Of a stretch of 64,000 bases of DNA, positions 7,805 through 17,203 are shown piece by piece (the stretch's first letter is position 1; the number at the start of each line of letters is the position of its first letter). A program made the translations under genes and the position numbers. Source of the stretch: Bacteroidota bacterium (lineage in GTDB: Bacteria; Bacteroidota; Bacteroidia; Chitinophagales; Chitinophagaceae); NCBI GenBank assembly GCA_023418315.1, contig JAEZZY010000010.1:1-64000 (forward strand). The letters run 5' to 3'. The notes under the pieces are model-generated. The model was not told the DNA's origin. It saw only the letters and a list, made by a program, of their open reading frames with translations, and searched no databases.

Positions 7805-9976
7805 TTAGTTCACTCTGCTTCCGGGATTTCCCAGTTCTGATTCTTCATCAGAAGCACCGTCTTCATTCATATTTTCATCCATTTGCAGATTCTTTCCTTG
7901 CTCGTCCATAGAACCTGGCTTAGAGCTGTCATAGATTACACGACGAGTAGGCACATCGGTTACGATGCGAAACTCTACGCGACGGTTCAGTTGACGTCCT
8001 ACGGGATTATCATCACCACTTGTGCTTGTGTTGGGGGCAGCGGGATTAGCTTCACCCAAGCCTTTGGCAATCATTCTGTTCTCTTCAATACCTGCTTGCA
8101 TAAGATATTCTTTCACGGCTTCTGCTCTTTTCAAAGAAAGCTCTTTATTATAGGTATCTGTTCCTTTTGAGTCGGTAAAGGCATATACTTCTACGCTCAA
8201 AGAACCGTTATCATTCATAAAGTTAATCAGTGAATCCATAGCCGCGATAGACTCAGGACGAAGATCGGCTTTATCATAGTCGAAATACACGTTACTTACA
8301 CGGAAGGCGTTGGTAATTTCTTCCATATACACGGTTACATAAGCGGTATCATCGGGATCGGTACGTTTTACGTCCATGGTATTTACCGTAGCTCTTGTAG
8401 TAGAAAAGCCTTGTTTATCGCCGGTGATTACATAAGTATGACTGCGTTGCATATTGAATGCAAAATTTCCATCGGTAGAATTATAGGTTTTCATATCCCC
8501 TTTGTCATTCACCATTTTCACGGCGATGTCGGGAATGAGGGTATTGGTTTCGCGACTCATTACTTTACCAATTACTACTAATCTTGGCTCATATTGTACA
8601 CGCCAGATGTCATCGCAACAAGTTGGGTTTTTAAGTGCTATCGAGCCGATACGGTTGGATACCAGATAAGCATCGGGTTTGCCGGAAGGATCTTTTATAA
8701 AATAAAGTTCATCGGCAGAAGTATTGATCGGATAGCCTAAGTTGGTAATATTGGTATAACGGGAAGGGCCTCCATCGGCAGAGAAGATGTCAAAACCACC
8801 CATAGTGAGCCATCCGTTGGAAGAGAAATACAATTTCCCTACACGAGGATCATAATAAGGTGATACTTCATCCATTTCGGTATTGATTTGCTTACCGGCG
8901 TTTTGAGGGCGGCGGTAAGTGCCGTTACGCGGGTCAATTACGGAATACCAGATATCGAATCCACCGCGGCTTTGCAGTTTCCGGTTGGAGGAGAAGAATA
9001 AGATTTCCTTCTTGCCTACTTTAGACACATAAGGCTGGGTATTAGAACCTTCTTCATTGATGCCTTCGCCCAGTAATTCCGGTTCGCTCCATGCAGAGCC
9101 TTCAAATTTAGACACGAAGATTTTACAGATTACTCTTCCTGAATCTTCTTCATCGCATTTAGTGAAGTAGAAGCGGTCGCCGCCGGGGCTGTAAGAGCCG
9201 TTTCCTACGTGCACGCGCGGATCATTAAAATTGCCATCTCTGAATTTCAATGCCCATTGGAAAGAATCCACGTCTTCTACAAATTTCTGTTTGCGGGAAA
9301 CCATCAGACGGGAAACATAATTTCCGCGATTGCTTTTATCCGCATCTGCCACCATGTTTTGGTTCATCGTACCAAACAATATAGCGGTATCGCCCAATGG
9401 GTAGGGAGAAAGCTCTGTATAGGCGCTGTTTACATTCGGGCCGGCGTTTTTGATGGTAACGGGCTGAGGATCTTTAATGGTGTTTTTAGCCATTGTAGCG
9501 CCGTCAATTTCTTTCTTAGCTCTAATCTTCAGCTTTTTATAAGTCTTAGGATTGTCGGAAATGAATTTGTTGAAAGCAGCAATCGCTTCATCGTATTCCC
9601 CTTGCATTTTCAGCATGATTGCTTCTTTATATTTTGCTTCGGGATATAATTTAGGAGCGGTAGCATAGGCTTCCTGAAAGTATTTTGCACCCAGCACATA
9701 GTCGCGGGTGAACCAGTAGCATTCCGCCAGCTGATAGGTCAGGTAGGGATTACGCGGTTGTTCGGCTTTAAGCTGTTGATAATAATCTATAGCATTAAAA
9801 TAACTACCTGCTTTAAACAGATTATCAGCCCAACGGATTTTCTTGTAGTATGGGAGGTCTTTTACAGGGTCGTTTGCTTTATTCCTGTATTTATCTTTCT
9901 GTTGCTGGGCATTTGCATCAAACTGGATTGTTATCAAAGCTGTTGCCAATACTAAAAGCAGCCAATTTTTTCTCAT
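7805..9976 (-). CDS. OmpA-family protein with TPR and beta-propeller, PorE-like
   Basis: The 723-residue protein starts with a signal peptide (MRKNWLLLVLATALITIQFDANA). In order it then has TPR-like repeats (about 40-150), PD40/WD40-like propeller blades (SPYPLGDTAILFG, GSYSPGGDRFYFT, YVSKVGKKEILFFSSNR, YYDPRVGKLYFSSNG; about 180-450), a carboxypeptidase regulatory-like domain (about 470-560) and an OmpA peptidoglycan-binding domain (NVYFDYDKADLRPES and LKRAEAVKEYL; about 570-690). That domain order matches PorE of Porphyromonas gingivalis, which anchors the type IX secretion system to peptidoglycan. The neighbouring PorP/SprF-like gene supports this. Both are leftward, but a strong terminator lies between them. 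Confidence 0.85.
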   Translation of the reverse strand: MRKNWLLLVLATALITIQFDANAQQQKDKYRNKANDPVKDLPYYKKIRWADNLFKAGSYFNAIDYYQQLKAEQPRNPYLTYQLAECYWFTRDYVLGAKYFQEAYATAPKLYPEAKYKEAIMLKMQGEYDEAIAAFNKFISDNPKTYKKLKIRAKKEIDGATMAKNTIKDPQPVTIKNAGPNVNSAYTELSPYPLGDTAILFGTMNQNMVADADKSNRGNYVSRLMVSRKQKFVEDVDSFQWALKFRDGNFNDPRVHVGNGSYSPGGDRFYFTKCDEEDSGRVICKIFVSKFEGSAWSEPELLGEGINEEGSNTQPYVSKVGKKEILFFSSNRKLQSRGGFDIWYSVIDPRNGTYRRPQNAGKQINTEMDEVSPYYDPRVGKLYFSSNGWLTMGGFDIFSADGGPSRYTNITNLGYPINTSADELYFIKDPSGKPDAYLVSNRIGSIALKNPTCCDDIWRVQYEPRLVVIGKVMSRETNTLIPDIAVKMVNDKGDMKTYNSTDGNFAFNMQRSHTYVITGDKQGFSTTRATVNTMDVKRTDPDDTAYVTVYMEEITNAFRVSNVYFDYDKADLRPESIAAMDSLINFMNDNGSLSVEVYAFTDSKGTDTYNKELSLKRAEAVKEYLMQAGIEENRMIAKGLGEANPAAPNTSTSGDDNPVGRQLNRRVEFRIVTDVPTRRVIYDSSKPGSMDEQGKNLQMDENMNEDGASDEESELGNPGSRVN

Positions 9977-10040
9977 GTTCGCTAACCTTATTAGAATGGG
10001 ATGAAAACGTTATTAATGGGATAAAAGTAATAGATTGTTT

Positions 10041-10079
10041 AAAAAAAAGAAAGGGCTAAAATATTTTTTTTGCCCTTTC
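10041..10079 (-). terminator. Terminator after the PorP/SprF-like gene
   Basis: An eight-base perfect stem GAAAGGGC / GCCCTTTC with a 15-base AT loop, followed on the minus strand by a run of T. It is 17 bp beyond the stop at 10096 and separates this gene from the PorE-like gene, so read-through or a separate promoter must serve the latter. Confidence 0.8.
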
Positions 10080-10095
10080 CCTTAAAATATCATTT

Positions 10096-11142
10096 TTAGA
10101 AACGTGAGCACGGGTACACCAGGCGTCGTGCAAAGTCAAGCGGATTAGGTCCTACAAAGCGAAGCGCAATCTCAAAACCGCCGTTGCTATTGGTAGCTGT
10201 TTTAAGGTTGGAGGTGTTGTAATCATAGGCTACACCAATGCGCAATCCTTTCCATTCCACACCTGCATTTATCATCAGGGCATCATTGCTTCTGTACCAT
10301 ACGCCTGCGAATACGGCAGTAGCGATAGAACGAAATTGGTCTTCGCCAACAATCAGGTGAAATTCATTACCGGCAATCAGTTCAGAGGCAGATGACTGAG
10401 ATTGGTACAATACGCCGGGGCGGAGGCTGAATTTATCATTCAGATAAGCGATAGCGCCTATTTGCGCCGCATAGCGGATACCTAAGCCTACTTCGCTGTT
10501 TTCCTGCTTGCGGAAGGATTCGCTCGGTTGGTTTAAGTTCATTGCGGAAAGCCCTATGGTATAACCAAAGTTTTCTCCGGTGCTGTGCGACCAAGCCAAG
10601 CCGGCATTTACGGTAAAGTAATCCGTTTTATTATTTAAATTCTGTCCTTGAGGGCCTATAAACCCGCCGTCCATATACTGATTTTCAAAATAAAGTTTGC
10701 TCAGGTCAAAACTTTTTTGGGTATAGCCACCTTGTAAACCCACGGTAAGGGCTTTATCGGCTTTCTCACCTAAGAACTTATGATAAGCCACCGATACTAA
10801 GCCGGAGAAGTTTTGAAGGTTCCCGTCTCCCGCTCTGTCATTATACAGTTGCACACCGGCTGCGAGGTAGTCATCCGTCGTAAGATCCCGCACGATAGGA
10901 GCATCAAACGATACGCCGATTGTTTTAAACGCGGCGCTGCCCATAGCACTTCTCCACTGATCTCTGTAGATACCCGCCAGGCGGAATTGCCCGTTATAAG
11001 CGCCGGTAAACGCGGGGTTTACCGTCAAGGGGCTCATATTAAACTGAGTAAAGTGAACGTCCTGTGCAAATGCGGATGATTGAAGTGTAAGCGCTAAGGC
11101 CGCTGTAACGCCCGCACGGATAAATGTATTTTTCATGGTCAT
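10096..11142 (-). CDS. Type IX secretion outer-membrane protein, PorP/SprF family
   Basis: The 348-residue protein has a signal peptide (MKNTFIRAGVTAALALTLQSSAFAQ) and then the family start DVHFTQFNMSPLTVNPAFTGAYNGQFRLAGIYRDQW, which is diagnostic for PorP/SprF. The remainder alternates short polar and aromatic strands as in an outer-membrane beta-barrel and ends with aromatic-rich ...RRLVYPCSRF. PorP/SprF proteins take part in secretion or surface attachment of T9SS type B cargo and often sit beside an OmpA-family partner, as here. ATG 11142 and ATG 11136 are both possible starts. Confidence 0.9.
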   Translation of the reverse strand: MTMKNTFIRAGVTAALALTLQSSAFAQDVHFTQFNMSPLTVNPAFTGAYNGQFRLAGIYRDQWRSAMGSAAFKTIGVSFDAPIVRDLTTDDYLAAGVQLYNDRAGDGNLQNFSGLVSVAYHKFLGEKADKALTVGLQGGYTQKSFDLSKLYFENQYMDGGFIGPQGQNLNNKTDYFTVNAGLAWSHSTGENFGYTIGLSAMNLNQPSESFRKQENSEVGLGIRYAAQIGAIAYLNDKFSLRPGVLYQSQSSASELIAGNEFHLIVGEDQFRSIATAVFAGVWYRSNDALMINAGVEWKGLRIGVAYDYNTSNLKTATNSNGGFEIALRFVGPNPLDFARRLVYPCSRF

Positions 11143-11548
11143 GATATACGAATCCTTAAAGAATTTATTTTCAATAGCTCTTGTTAAATGATTACCGGCT
11201 TTCCTTACATATTAGCGAAGCCAATAAAGGTTGAAAATACACAATTATTTTAAACATGCAACTGTCTTTTTTTTCAGTTTGTTTTTTTATGTGTTTTCTC
11301 CACCTTGCTTTTTACAAAAGACAGAGGCTTTGTCCCTAAGCGTTTGTAAAAAAAGTGAATTATTTCATTTTTCAAAAAAAAAATTGAATGCCCTGCTGTG
11401 CACACTATGGATATTCGTTACGTTTCTACACCGCCGATTGTATTCCTGCTTTCTTTTTATTTGCCACATCGGAAGAACTTACAAAAAATCGAATCGGTTA
11501 TAAAAAATCATTTGTTTGTAATATTGTCCCACAGACGTACTCGCCCAA
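11143..11548. other. Divergent intergenic region between porP-like and ftsK
   Basis: About 400 bp of AT-rich DNA separating two divergently transcribed genes. Short open frames here (for example 11231-11503) are rich in Phe, Cys and Lys and look like AT-rich noise. It must hold promoters in both directions, but I could not identify a convincing pair of -33/-7 elements. Confidence 0.5.
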
Positions 11549-13987
11549 ATGGCTCAAACCAAATCTAAAAAGAAAAGCAAAGCGGTTGTAGAAGAAGCAG
11601 AACCGCAATTCGATAAAAAAAGACAACTTCGCCTTGCCTTCGGTATTTTGTTATTCATTGCCGGAGCCTTTATCACGCTGGCTATTATCAGTTATTTTTT
11701 CACCTGGCAGGCCGATCAGGATGAAGTGATGGGCGCTATCACCGATACAGCTGCAAGAACAAGCACAATAGAAAACTGGGGCGGTATGCTGGGCGCAAAA
11801 ATTGCACATAGTCTTGTATATCAGGGTTGCGGCATTATATCCATCCTCATAGGCATCTGGATTGGGGCTTGGGGGCTTAATATGCTTTACGGAAAAAAAA
11901 TAGTGCCTGTCATGCGCTATCTACGCTGGTTTTCCATCCTCATTCTGATAGTAGCGCCTATACTCGCTTATATCATGCCGGATGCAGTTTTTCCCTATGG
12001 CGGTGCCTGGGGCAATGAAGCCATCCTCCGTATGAATGCCTATATCGGTAAAATGGGCACCGGCATGTTGCTCTGCGGTATAGCGCTGTTCTTCATTTTC
12101 GGCATTTTCGCATTAGATATTTCTCCGCTTCTCCGAAAAACCCGCAACCGTGCTAGAAAATTAAAAGAAGAGCTCACCTCCCTTGCACCAAAAGCAGATA
12201 CCGAAACAGCCGCAACGGATATAGCTCCTATCACCTCTATAGCGGAAGAAGAAAATGAGGATAATTACGAACTTATTCTTTCCGAAAAAGAAAAAAACAT
12301 CGCAAAAGAAGAAGCCCCATCCTGGCAGCAAGACAAAGAACCGGAAGAAGAACCAAACGACAGTATAGAATTGGAGATACCCGCTATAACGGAAAAAGAA
12401 TCGGAGGAGTTTTCATTTGAAGTGATTCAGCAAAATAATGAACCGACCATCAAACACGGTGCGCACATCAGCGTAGAAGATCACGAACCCTATGCGCCGG
12501 AGCTGGATCTTCCCGACTATAAATTCCCTACTTTAGACCTTCTTGAAGACCGCTCGGAAAACATTACGCTGGATAAAGAAGAACTGGAAAAAAATAAGAC
12601 CCAAATCATCCAGACCCTGCGCAGCTTCGGTATAGAGATACAACGCATCAGCGCTACGGTAGGCCCCACCGTTACCCTCTACGAAATCGTACCTGCCGAA
12701 GGCGTGCGCATCTCCAAAATCCGAAACCTGGAAGACGATATAGCACTCAACCTTGCAGCCTTAGGCATTCGCATCATCGCCCCTATACCGGGCAAAGGCA
12801 CCATCGGTATAGAAGTGCCGAACGCCAATAAACAAATCGTTTCCATGCGAGCATTGCTTGCCAGCGAAAAATTTGTGAACTCCAAAATGAGCTTGCCTAT
12901 AGCCATTGGAAAAAAGATTGACAATGAAAATTACATTGTGGACCTTGCAACCATGCCGCATTTGCTGATGGCAGGTGCTACGGGACAAGGTAAATCGGTG
13001 GGGATTAATGCACTGCTGGTTTCATTGTTGTATAAAAAACATCCTTCGCAGGTAAAATTTGTGATGGTGGACCCCAAAAAAGTAGAACTTTCAATCTACC
13101 GCACCATTGAAAAACATTTTTTAGCCAAGCTGCCCAACGAAGAAGAAGCCATCATCACCGATACCAAAAAAGTAATCTATACACTGAATGCACTTTGTAT
13201 AGAAATGGATAATCGCTATGAACTGCTGAAAGAAGCCGGAGCAAGAAACATTAAAGAGTACAATGAAAAATTCATCAACCGCCGGCTCAATCCGCAACGC
13301 GGACATAAATACCTGCCGTTTATCGTGCTGGTGATAGATGAATTTGCCGACCTCATTATGACCGCAGGCAAGGAAGTGGAAATGCCCATCGCACGTTTGG
13401 CACAGTTGGCACGCGCCATAGGCATTCACCTCATCATTGCTACACAACGCCCTTCGGTAAACGTAATTACCGGCACCATCAAAGCCAACTTCCCCGGCCG
13501 TATCGCCTTTAAAGTTTCTGCAAAAGTGGATAGCCGCACCATTTTGGATGTAGGCGGCGCCGATCAATTAATCGGACGCGGCGATATGCTCATTTCACAT
13601 GGCAGCGAATTGCTGCGGGTGCAATGTGCTTTTGTAGATACACCCGAAGTGGAAAAAATAGTGGATTTCATAGGCAGCCAACGCGGCTATGCTACCGCTT
13701 TTGAACTTCCAGAATACGAAGGAGAGGATGAAGCCAATGATAAAGTAGTGGACCTTACCAATAGGGATAAGCTGTTTGAAGACTGCGCCAAAGTAGTGGT
13801 GCAAACCCAATCCGGCTCTACCTCCATGCTGCAACGAAGATTCAACCTCGGCTATAACCGTGCCGGAAGAATTATGGATCAACTGGAAGCGGCAGGCATT
13901 GTAGGCGCAGCAGCCGGCAGCAAGCCCCGCGAAGTTTTATTCCATAGCGAAACAGAATTGGAACAATTTTTGGAAACCTTAGGCTAA
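11549..13987 (+). CDS. ftsK: DNA translocase FtsK
   Basis: The 812-residue protein has four to five membrane segments in the first ~200 residues, an acidic linker of ~150 residues (Glu-rich, 230-330), then the FtsK motor. The Walker A is GATGQGKSVGIN near residue 475, the Walker B is IVLVIDEFADLIM, and ARAIGIHLIIATQRPSVNVITG is the typical downstream segment. The C-terminal winged-helix gamma domain (STSMLQRRFNLGYNRAGRIMDQLEAAGIVG) recognises KOPS-like DNA and activates XerCD at dif. The protein pumps chromosome ends at the septum. Linker and length are normal for Bacteroidota. lolA follows 71 bp downstream in the same direction. Confidence 0.97.
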   Translation: MAQTKSKKKSKAVVEEAEPQFDKKRQLRLAFGILLFIAGAFITLAIISYFFTWQADQDEVMGAITDTAARTSTIENWGGMLGAKIAHSLVYQGCGIISILIGIWIGAWGLNMLYGKKIVPVMRYLRWFSILILIVAPILAYIMPDAVFPYGGAWGNEAILRMNAYIGKMGTGMLLCGIALFFIFGIFALDISPLLRKTRNRARKLKEELTSLAPKADTETAATDIAPITSIAEEENEDNYELILSEKEKNIAKEEAPSWQQDKEPEEEPNDSIELEIPAITEKESEEFSFEVIQQNNEPTIKHGAHISVEDHEPYAPELDLPDYKFPTLDLLEDRSENITLDKEELEKNKTQIIQTLRSFGIEIQRISATVGPTVTLYEIVPAEGVRISKIRNLEDDIALNLAALGIRIIAPIPGKGTIGIEVPNANKQIVSMRALLASEKFVNSKMSLPIAIGKKIDNENYIVDLATMPHLLMAGATGQGKSVGINALLVSLLYKKHPSQVKFVMVDPKKVELSIYRTIEKHFLAKLPNEEEAIITDTKKVIYTLNALCIEMDNRYELLKEAGARNIKEYNEKFINRRLNPQRGHKYLPFIVLVIDEFADLIMTAGKEVEMPIARLAQLARAIGIHLIIATQRPSVNVITGTIKANFPGRIAFKVSAKVDSRTILDVGGADQLIGRGDMLISHGSELLRVQCAFVDTPEVEKIVDFIGSQRGYATAFELPEYEGEDEANDKVVDLTNRDKLFEDCAKVVVQTQSGSTSMLQRRFNLGYNRAGRIMDQLEAAGIVGAAAGSKPREVLFHSETELEQFLETLG

Positions 13988-14058
13988 AAAATGAATCGTT
14001 CCGTAAAATCCTTTCACTTTTTTTTAAAAAAAAATCAAACCATAAATAATCAAGAACC

Positions 14059-14703
14059 ATGAAAAAATTAATGATCCTTGCAGCGCTGGCATTAGGGATG
14101 ATGACACAAGAGGCAACCGCGCAAGACACAAAAGCCAAAACGATTTTGGATAACGCCACCAAAAAAATGAGCGCTTTGAAATCGTTGAAAGCCAATTTTG
14201 CCCTTTCCGTAAAAGGAGCAAACGGCAAAACAGCACAAAGCAAAAAAGGAAATTTCTTTATGAAAGGAGATAAATACCGCGTGTCTATGGGCGATCAGGA
14301 AATCATCTGCGACGGCAAAACCGTATGGACCTATGTGAAAGCCGCCAACGAAGTGCAGGTAAGCACTTACAACCCTTCGGAAGCCACGGTTTCTCCTACC
14401 AAACTCTTCACCAATTTCTACGACAAAGAATACAACTATAAATATGCAGGCTCTAAAACCTTTGCCGGTAAAGCTGCCAACATTATTGAAATGACACCGA
14501 AAAATAGCTCCAAGCAATTTAAAAAAGTATTGCTGGCTATAGACAAATCAAACGTGATAGCGGGCGGTGATGTTTATGAAAAAAACGGCAATCAATATCA
14601 CTATGAAGTAAGCGGTTTTACGCCGAATGCCTCCGTTACGGATGCTACCTTTACGTTTGATACCAAGAAATATCCGAATGTGGAAGTGGTGGATTTGAGA
14701 TAA
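14059..14703 (+). CDS. lolA: LolA-like outer-membrane lipoprotein carrier
   Basis: The 214-residue protein has a signal peptide (MKKLMILAALALGMMTQEATAQ). The mature part matches the LolA fold: AKTILDNATKKMSALKSLKANFAL, GNFFMKGDKYRVSMGDQEIICDGKTVWTYVKAANEVQVSTY and a C-terminal strand PNVEVVDLR. LolA shuttles lipoproteins across the periplasm. Its place just after ftsK is a frequent arrangement in many bacteria. A strong terminator follows. Confidence 0.88.
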   Translation: MKKLMILAALALGMMTQEATAQDTKAKTILDNATKKMSALKSLKANFALSVKGANGKTAQSKKGNFFMKGDKYRVSMGDQEIICDGKTVWTYVKAANEVQVSTYNPSEATVSPTKLFTNFYDKEYNYKYAGSKTFAGKAANIIEMTPKNSSKQFKKVLLAIDKSNVIAGGDVYEKNGNQYHYEVSGFTPNASVTDATFTFDTKKYPNVEVVDLR

Positions 14704-14721
14704 TACAATAGATTTTTATCG

Positions 14722-14755
14722 AAAAAAAACTTCTCTGCAACGGGAAGTTTTTTTT
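14722..14755. terminator. Bidirectional terminator between lolA and the glycosyltransferase operon
   Basis: The stem CTTCTC / GGGAAG (one G-T pair) with loop TGCAAC is flanked by eight A on the left and eight T on the right, so it can stop both the rightward ftsK-lolA and the leftward polysaccharide transcripts. Confidence 0.85.
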
Positions 14756-14761
14756 ATGAAC

Positions 14762-15958
14762 TCAGCCTATTACATCCCGCCATTGACGCAGGATTATTGG
14801 GCGGTCATACTGAGTGGATTTGGGCATACAATTATTGTTCACCGAAGCATAGCGCAAGGGATCATCCAGCAAATCGGCTATAGCTTCTTCCCATAGCTTC
14901 AAATCCGCTGTCTCGTCATGGGTAAAATACCGAACCAGATTGCCGCAATCAAGCGGTTCAAAGCCGGTAACGATTTTTGTAAAATTTCCTTCGGCAGAAA
15001 GCAATTCGCGCGGGCCGGTGGGGCAGTCTATAGAAACAATCGGCACACCGCAAGCAAGTGATTCGCCTAAGACTAAAGGGAATCCTTCATTAAACGAACT
15101 CAATACAAACAATTTGGATTTTGCTACAAATTGATACGGATTTCGCTGCGCACCCATCAAGAATAGATCCGCATCTTCATGCAGCTCACCTTCTCCGTTC
15201 ACAAATACCTTCAAGCCTGCCTTGTGTGCCTGGGCAATCAATTCCTGTTTCAAATCGCCATCGCCTACAATCATTAATTTTTCTTCCCTACCCTGCTCCC
15301 TAAGGTGTTTGAGGAGCTTCACCAGAAAACGTTGATTTTTTTGATTGGCTACTCGCCCCACGTTTACCAGTACGTTGTATTTTGAAAAAACGGCATCGGC
15401 TATAGTGGGTTCTTCCGCCATTTTTCGGATGCGTTCGATTTCAAAAAAATTATGGATGCAGGTTACTTTCTCTTTTTTTACGCCGGCTTGGATATGCTCG
15501 TTCATCAGGTCGCGGCTCACGGTTATGAGCTTATCGGCTTTGTTGTATAAATAAGGGATGAGCGCATTGAGTGTAAAAAATTTATCCCATCCGGTTTTTT
15601 GCGGATTTACGTTTATGGAGCCATGGGCAACAAGTATTTTTTTGCAGGATGAGGGTGTAAAACTGTTCAGAAAATTAGGACCTTCCATGTGGCTGATGCA
15701 CACATCAATTTTATTGGATGCAATGATTTCCCTAAGACGGTTCTTTCTGTAGCGCCATCTTTTTATAGGGTTTTTGAACTTCTTGTCGTCCAGTTCAAAA
15801 ACGGGATGATCCAACTTAAATCCTTCATAAATCTGCTGCGCATCAAACAAACATACGGATACATTATAGTGTTCCGAAAAAGCAAGGGTATGGTCGTAAA
15901 ATACTTTTTCAGCTCCGCCTAAAGACAGTTCGGTGGTGAGCATTAAAATGTTCTTCAT
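14762..15958 (-). CDS. Glycosyltransferase family 4
   Basis: The 398-residue protein has a GT-B fold. The N-terminal domain starts MKNILMLTTELSLGGAEKVFYDHTLAF, and the C-terminal nucleotide-sugar domain contains NVGRVANQKNQRFLVKLL and the E-x7-E loop SSFNEGFPLVLGESLACGVP. It should add a sugar from a nucleotide donor to a lipid-linked intermediate on the cytoplasmic side; donor and linkage cannot be predicted. It is the last gene of the leftward polysaccharide operon and is separated by 174 bp from the gene before it, so it may have its own promoter. Confidence 0.9.
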   Translation of the reverse strand: MKNILMLTTELSLGGAEKVFYDHTLAFSEHYNVSVCLFDAQQIYEGFKLDHPVFELDDKKFKNPIKRWRYRKNRLREIIASNKIDVCISHMEGPNFLNSFTPSSCKKILVAHGSINVNPQKTGWDKFFTLNALIPYLYNKADKLITVSRDLMNEHIQAGVKKEKVTCIHNFFEIERIRKMAEEPTIADAVFSKYNVLVNVGRVANQKNQRFLVKLLKHLREQGREEKLMIVGDGDLKQELIAQAHKAGLKVFVNGEGELHEDADLFLMGAQRNPYQFVAKSKLFVLSSFNEGFPLVLGESLACGVPIVSIDCPTGPRELLSAEGNFTKIVTGFEPLDCGNLVRYFTHDETADLKLWEEAIADLLDDPLRYASVNNNCMPKSTQYDRPIILRQWRDVIG

Positions 15959-16132
15959 AATGAAGCAGCAAGGCGTTTAAGCATCTTGCCTTTTATACAA
16001 ACGTTTTATTTATTTACTTGTTTTATAGTTAAATAGCGTGGCCTATTACGGGGTGTGTTGCAGTGTCGTCCAAACGTCAAAACTATAATCTATTTTGGCT
16101 AAATCTATATCCGGTACAAATAAACTTCTTTT

Positions 16133-17203
16133 TCAGGAAGTAAATAAACGGAGAAATTTATTTTTCTGGGATTCAATGCTATACTCTTCCACTATTTTTC
16201 TTCTTCCTTCCGCACCCATTTTTTTTCGCATTTCCACATTTACCAATAACGTCCGCAAACTTGCTTTCCACTCCTCTTTTGTAGCACAAAGAAATCCATT
16301 CGTACCATGGTTTATAATTTTTTTATTCACTCCTATAGGATCCGCTATAGCCGGTATGCCCAGCGACATATACTGAATCAGTTTAAACCCGCATTTTCCT
16401 TCGCTCCAGGCATCGGTTTTTAACGGCATCACGCCAATATCCATTTTTAAAAGGTCTTCCTGTTCGGTGGCTTCATTCCATTTTACAAATTGCCAGTCAT
16501 CCAGGTTCAGCTCCGGTTTTTTATCGGCAATCACTAAAAAATCAAAGGCGATTTCCTGTTGCAATTCTATAATCAGCGGGACGAGGTCATTCAAATAAAA
16601 CAAGGTAGAGTGGCTACCCGTCCAGCCCACTACCGGTCTGTGTGCGCCGTGTGCTTTCTGTTTATAGTGCCCGCGTTCCGTATCCACACAAGTGGGCAGC
16701 AGCACTACATGTGCATTGTATTGCTTTGCAAAGCGGCATAAATATTCATTTCCACCGGCAATCTTATCCGCCCATTTACAGATATATTTCACTTTCCAAA
16801 ACGCTTTAAACCACGCCGCTATTTTATTTTCTTTAGAAGTGTTGGGAATCCATATCGCATCATCAAAATCGTAGATAATTTTTTTACCCAGCAGCTTTGC
16901 CGCTATCCATTCAAAAACCGGTGGACCTACAGGAGCTGCCTCGCGGTGTATAAACACATAGCGATAACGAGGCAAGGCACATAGCAACAACATTCTTTTC
17001 CCATAGCTGCGCAGCACTCCTAAAATTTTTTTCACCAGCGAGCCTTCCCTATAAAGCACCTTCCATGTTTGCTCATTCATAAAAGGACGGATGTCATAGC
17101 TGATACCCTTTTCGTTCAGCGCCTGTTCATACAGCTCTACGCGGAAACGCTGTGAGGGCGCACGATGCAAAGGATAAGGCACTATGAAAAGAATATGCTT
17201 CAT
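16133..17203 (-). CDS. Glycosyltransferase family 4-like
   Basis: The 356-residue protein begins MKHILFIVPYPLHRAPSQRFRVE, a start common in GT4 enzymes of capsule loci. It has IIYDFDDAIW in the N-terminal domain and GKCGFKLIQYMSLGIPAIA, in place of the classical E-x7-E, in the C-terminal domain, followed by GTNGFLCATKEEW. The donor is unknown. Its start overlaps the end of the upstream glycosyltransferase gene by four bases, so translation is coupled. Confidence 0.87.
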   Translation of the reverse strand: MKHILFIVPYPLHRAPSQRFRVELYEQALNEKGISYDIRPFMNEQTWKVLYREGSLVKKILGVLRSYGKRMLLLCALPRYRYVFIHREAAPVGPPVFEWIAAKLLGKKIIYDFDDAIWIPNTSKENKIAAWFKAFWKVKYICKWADKIAGGNEYLCRFAKQYNAHVVLLPTCVDTERGHYKQKAHGAHRPVVGWTGSHSTLFYLNDLVPLIIELQQEIAFDFLVIADKKPELNLDDWQFVKWNEATEQEDLLKMDIGVMPLKTDAWSEGKCGFKLIQYMSLGIPAIADPIGVNKKIINHGTNGFLCATKEEWKASLRTLLVNVEMRKKMGAEGRRKIVEEYSIESQKNKFLRLFTS

